Shown piece by piece: positions 23,067-64,000 of a stretch of DNA of 64,000 nucleotides (position 1 is the first letter of the stretch; the number at the start of each line of letters is the position of its first letter). Source of the DNA: Gonocerus acuteangulatus (lineage: Eukaryota; Arthropoda; Insecta; Hemiptera; Coreidae); assembly GCA_946811695.1 (NCBI GenBank), contig OX328125.1, positions 97,689,710-97,753,709 on the forward strand, read 5' to 3'. The translations under genes and the position numbers were made by a program. The notes beneath the pieces were generated by a model. The model did no database searches. It was not told where the DNA came from and worked only from the letters and a program-made list of their open reading frames with translations.

Positions 23067-23660
23067 GAATTTAATAATTAAATTCAATACAAAATGTGTT
23101 TATATTTCAAATGCCCAATGAATACCAAGCTTCTACATACACTTAAAAAAAATTATAGGTATTGTAATTTCTACAATATTTGGTACTTTACTACTAGAGT
23201 AGCGAATAAGGCAGATTTAATAATGAAGGAAACTAGATGTTACTGCTTTTCTTTACATTCAAATCTTTGATTAATACCTGCGTGAAACAATTATTGACAT
23301 ATTCCAAAAAGTTCCAGTTTAATCGTTCCCCAAGACCTGCCATAGGAAAAATTATAACATTGAAGTTCATGAGAATGCTTTACTGATAAAACTTATAAAA
23401 TATATCTACAAAAATTATTTCCTAATAATATTTTGATGAAAGTTTTATTAATTCAAGTTCACTCACAAATTATGTTATAAAAGTTATGAAAATAAAGTTC
23501 CTACTGGAGTCATTTTACACGTAAGGTCGCACAATAAGTTTTCAGTTTGAAGGAGTGACAGAAAGGACAAACCCGCCACTCACCATGTCTTTATCCTCTA
23601 TTGACACAGCCCTTGTGGATCTACAAGACTAAACTTCCAGAAGTTTTATTCTTTCCTTCC

Positions 23661-23785
23661 AAAAAAATATTTATTTAAATTTTAATGTACATTTATAAAT
23701 AACACAGATTTTTAGGATAGGTTATCAGCCTTCTCTGGCTTAAATAGGACTGATGCCTTTTCTATTTTCCGTAGAACACACTTTT
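23661..23785 (-). mobile_element. Truncated SINE (family A)
   Basis: On the minus strand only the 3' body and tail remain (complement of ATTTATTTAAATTTTAATGTAC and of the CCTGGCTAGAAAAGGG region, diverged). The tRNA-like head is absent. Confidence 0.6.
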
Positions 23786-23789
23786 TTCA

Positions 23790-25340
23790 GGGGTTTTTCC
23801 CAGTATGAAATATAACAATCTAATGGTAGAATATTTTGTTTAGTCTTGTCTTGAGTTATTATACAATAATTTCTTTAAAAAATTTAAATTTTATTCAATT
23901 AGAACCTTAAAACATGAATGAATGAAAAAAAAAACGAATGGTTGAATAAACAAATTTATCCTAAAAATATTACTATACATAAAGAACAAACAGAAACAGA
24001 AAAAACAAATAAAAATATTAATAACAAAGCCTTAAATAATAAAATAAAACATAAGTACATTTGTACATAGATTATAATATTAAAGATAAGATAGTGATTA
24101 TGAAGGGATTGTAGAATACTGGAGCAAGAAGAGGACATGACAGAGTAAGGCCTCTCCAAGATTGGCAATATTAGGAACATTTGGCAATATTAGGAACATT
24201 TTCAAATGGTCCTCTAGGTGAGCAGCTGCTGCAAGTGTTTCATTTCCTTTTCAGAAGTAGCTGAAAATTTTAAATTGTTTTAATTAATGTTATGTGGGTA
24301 AAAATAATTTTTTATGCGTGTAAGATTCGTCGGGGTAATTTAAATGAAGAAAACACCTCCAATAAAATATATCAAGAATATTACGTATTGCTGTGATATC
24401 AAACATAAACATTTTCAAACTAAATAAGAAACATAAATAATACGGTGAAAAGCTAGAATGTGAAATAAAAATTATAAAAGGCTTTTTCATAAATAAATAA
24501 TATAATTTATATATATTCTAAAGTATTATTATTTATTCATTGCGGATCATCATCAAAGTATTCTGAAGTAAATAAAACATTTGGCACATCCATAAAAAAA
24601 AACACTATTTTGTAGAAATATACAATATAGAATTAACAACTTTTACTATTCATAACATCTAGATGGTTTTAGCAGCGGCATTGCTATTAGGACCTGCCAC
24701 AAACAAAAGAACACGGCAGTAGGCAGACGCGAAATTTTTATCATGCCAATAGGTTTTCATTTCCTCATTATTTCTTTAATTGTTTTCAAAATTTAAATTT
24801 CAACAACTGAACTTGATGTATGTTTTTGTTCTGAGTTGAATGAGACTGGCCTCAGGTTTCTATGTTAATCCGTTCTGGAGATATTGAATTTCTTCCTCAT
24901 TTTTGCCGTTTGGCAACAAGGCGTGCTTATGGGCTGTTAGCGAGTGGTGGGGGGAAGAATTACCTCCCCTCCAGCCATGCCCCTCCTTGTTTTTTGGTTT
25001 GTGGCTGGAATAAAAGTAATAGTTTTAGCGCCACACACTCTTGAGCTGGCCATCATTGATGAAGCATCGTGAACGTGTCAAATTTATATCTGAGTGTGAA
25101 TTATATTCTGAATAATAGCGGTATTAAAAAAACTGGTCACTAATCTGAAGATGTAGTAGTATGTTGTAACACTGAGATTTGAAAGAGTTTAATTATCCCG
25201 AGGACCAGAAATGAATTAGATTGCTGAACAAAGTAAAGGAGACTACAAGATCAAAACTGCATAAAAAAGTAAATTTTGTTAATTATATTGTGCTATATTT
25301 TTTCATTATAGTAAGTTTTCTTTACAAAATCTTTAGTTCT
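23790..25340. other. Intergenic DNA between ZMYND10 and lipase ends
   Basis: AT-rich spacer between two convergent genes. No supported gene is present. Short hydrophobic minus frames (23956, 24290) are AT-driven. Confidence 0.4.
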
Positions 25341-25342
25341 TA

Positions 25343-25348
25343 TTTATT
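25343..25348 (-). promoter_or_regulatory. Candidate lipase poly(A) signal
   Basis: TTTATT on the plus strand gives AATAAA on the gene strand, about 155 nt past the lipase stop codon. Other AT-rich hexamers are nearby, so this is only a candidate. Confidence 0.35.
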
Positions 25349-25502
25349 TTTTTAAATAAATGTTTTTTCATATTACTTTGAACCGACCTTGAAGATTTAA
25401 GTTAAAAATAGTTGGTTCACACACGGTTCATTAATCACGGAGTAACTTAAATAAGTGAGGAAACTCAGGTTTTAACCGTGTTATTAAATCCAGAGAAACT
25501 GC

Positions 25503-63162
<37,660 letters not shown>

Positions 63163-63639
63163 CCTTTAGGCTGAAAAACAAATTTGTTTTCAAAAATAAA
63201 AATAACTTCAATGAAACTAGGCAAAACACAGTGAGGTCTAAATTCTGTCATTTCTTTCTTTTTCATACCATGTAATTCAGAAATTAATAACACTAGTCTA
63301 CATCAAATTTGTTTTTTTTTTTTTTTTTTTTTTTAAATTGGCTATATTGATAGTATCTCACTCGCTGCAGATAAATATACACGTTAAAATTCATTGTTAG
63401 CTCTTATTGTTCATTTGTGCCATATTTAAAATATTACGGGGAGCTTGATAGATTTATCACATTAATGATGATAATTCCGAATACTTAGGGATTATATTCA
63501 GGCATTTTATTATTTCTTATTGTGATTAACGTGAAATTGTCATAGTTTTTTTTTCTGTAGAAAAATCTACAGATTTCATTATGTTGCATAAATGTGTTAA
63601 TAAAACACTATTCTCTCACCTTAAATATTAAATTGGGAC

Positions 63640-64000
63640 TGATGAAAAACTTTATAAAGGCTCTCAACAAGAATGGACCAGCATTCAAATACCTACTAAA
63701 TAAATTTCCCTGTATAAGCGACGCCAAAATAAAAGATGGAATATTTATCCTAGAGAGATTTCAAAGGACCAACATTTTGATTCAGTTTTACAGGAATTTA
63801 AAAAGAATCATGGGAATCTTTTAGAGGAGTCGTTTATGGTTTTTTGGGCAACAATAGAAATGGAAATTATGTTGGACTTGTGAACAATCTGCTTCAAAAG
63901 TGCATCAACAGTTGGGCTGCAATAACTCCCTAAAAATTCATTTTTTCATTCTCATCTTGATTTTTTCCTTCTAACTGCAGCGATCTAAGTGACGAACATG
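63640..64000 (+). pseudogene. Transposon-associated coding relic, partial at window edge
   Basis: The plus strand reads LGLMKNFIKALNKNGPAF, KYLLNKFPCISDAKIKDGIF, then frameshifted pieces including GCNNSLKIHF, HSHLDFF and SNCSDLSDEH at the edge. This resembles a multicopy uncharacterised arthropod/cnidarian protein family (pattern 'KLGLMKNFVKA...FPxISDAKIKEGIFVGPQI...MSLKIHFLxSHLxFFPxNxGxxSDEHGE') that behaves like a transposon product. At least two frameshifts and missing segments make it a relic. The family name is not known to me. Confidence 0.5.

Overview
This is eukaryotic DNA, almost certainly from an arthropod and most likely an insect. Genes have introns with GT/AG borders, the DNA is AT-rich, and the window is full of tRNA-derived SINEs, non-LTR relics, LTRs, foldback elements and long (TA)n tracts. 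No bacterial or viral genome organisation is visible, and species cannot be fixed from the sequence.

Three host genes can be read. (1) The last four coding exons of WTAP/fl(2)d, the m6A-writer and splicing regulator, lie on the + strand (7425-15814); the 5' exons were not found. (2) A complete, single-exon ZMYND10-like gene lies on the + strand (21782-23065). It encodes 427 aa with a C-terminal MYND zinc finger, and its stop codon sits inside an AATAAA hexamer. (3) A secreted lipase of the pancreatic-lipase family lies on the - strand. I reconstructed it as ten coding exons (63162 down to 25503) with consistent splice phases, giving 420 aa with signal peptide, GHSLG nucleophile motif, LDPA aspartate and a CSH catalytic histidine. 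It is convergent with ZMYND10 and spreads over 37.7 kb because its introns are loaded with transposons.

The most striking object is a 19,743-bp hAT DNA transposon (39598-59340) in the 21.9-kb third coding intron of the lipase. It has a perfect 8-bp target duplication (CCTGAGGG), terminal inverted repeats starting CAGAGTTGGGC, and a decayed BED-finger/hAT transposase (55159-57340). Both ends are filled by one 24-bp minisatellite in mirror orientation: about 10.3 kb on the left and 1.5 kb on the right. The left array has nested higher-order structure: blocks of about 1.32, 1.24 and 0.98 kb separated by a 75-80 bp non-repeat spacer. That spacer is a copied piece of a short coding-like sequence found intact once at the inner edge (50070-50243). 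Other relics (RNase H piece of a LINE, SINE head, MITE with its own 8-bp TSD, possible piggyBac tail) are nested inside.

The rest is mobile-element debris: a non-LTR tail (1-190), a mariner relic (1630-1886), a pogo-like element with repeated GTGTCCACTA-type motifs (2047-4643), a 1.37-kb palindrome carrying hammerhead-like ribozyme motifs (11746-13116), a Harbinger-like 2.87-kb element (25933-28805), two Helitron-like repeats with 143-bp tandem units, a solo LTR (35700-36229) with a relative beside the hAT, several SINEs, and a broken transposon-associated coding fragment at the right edge.
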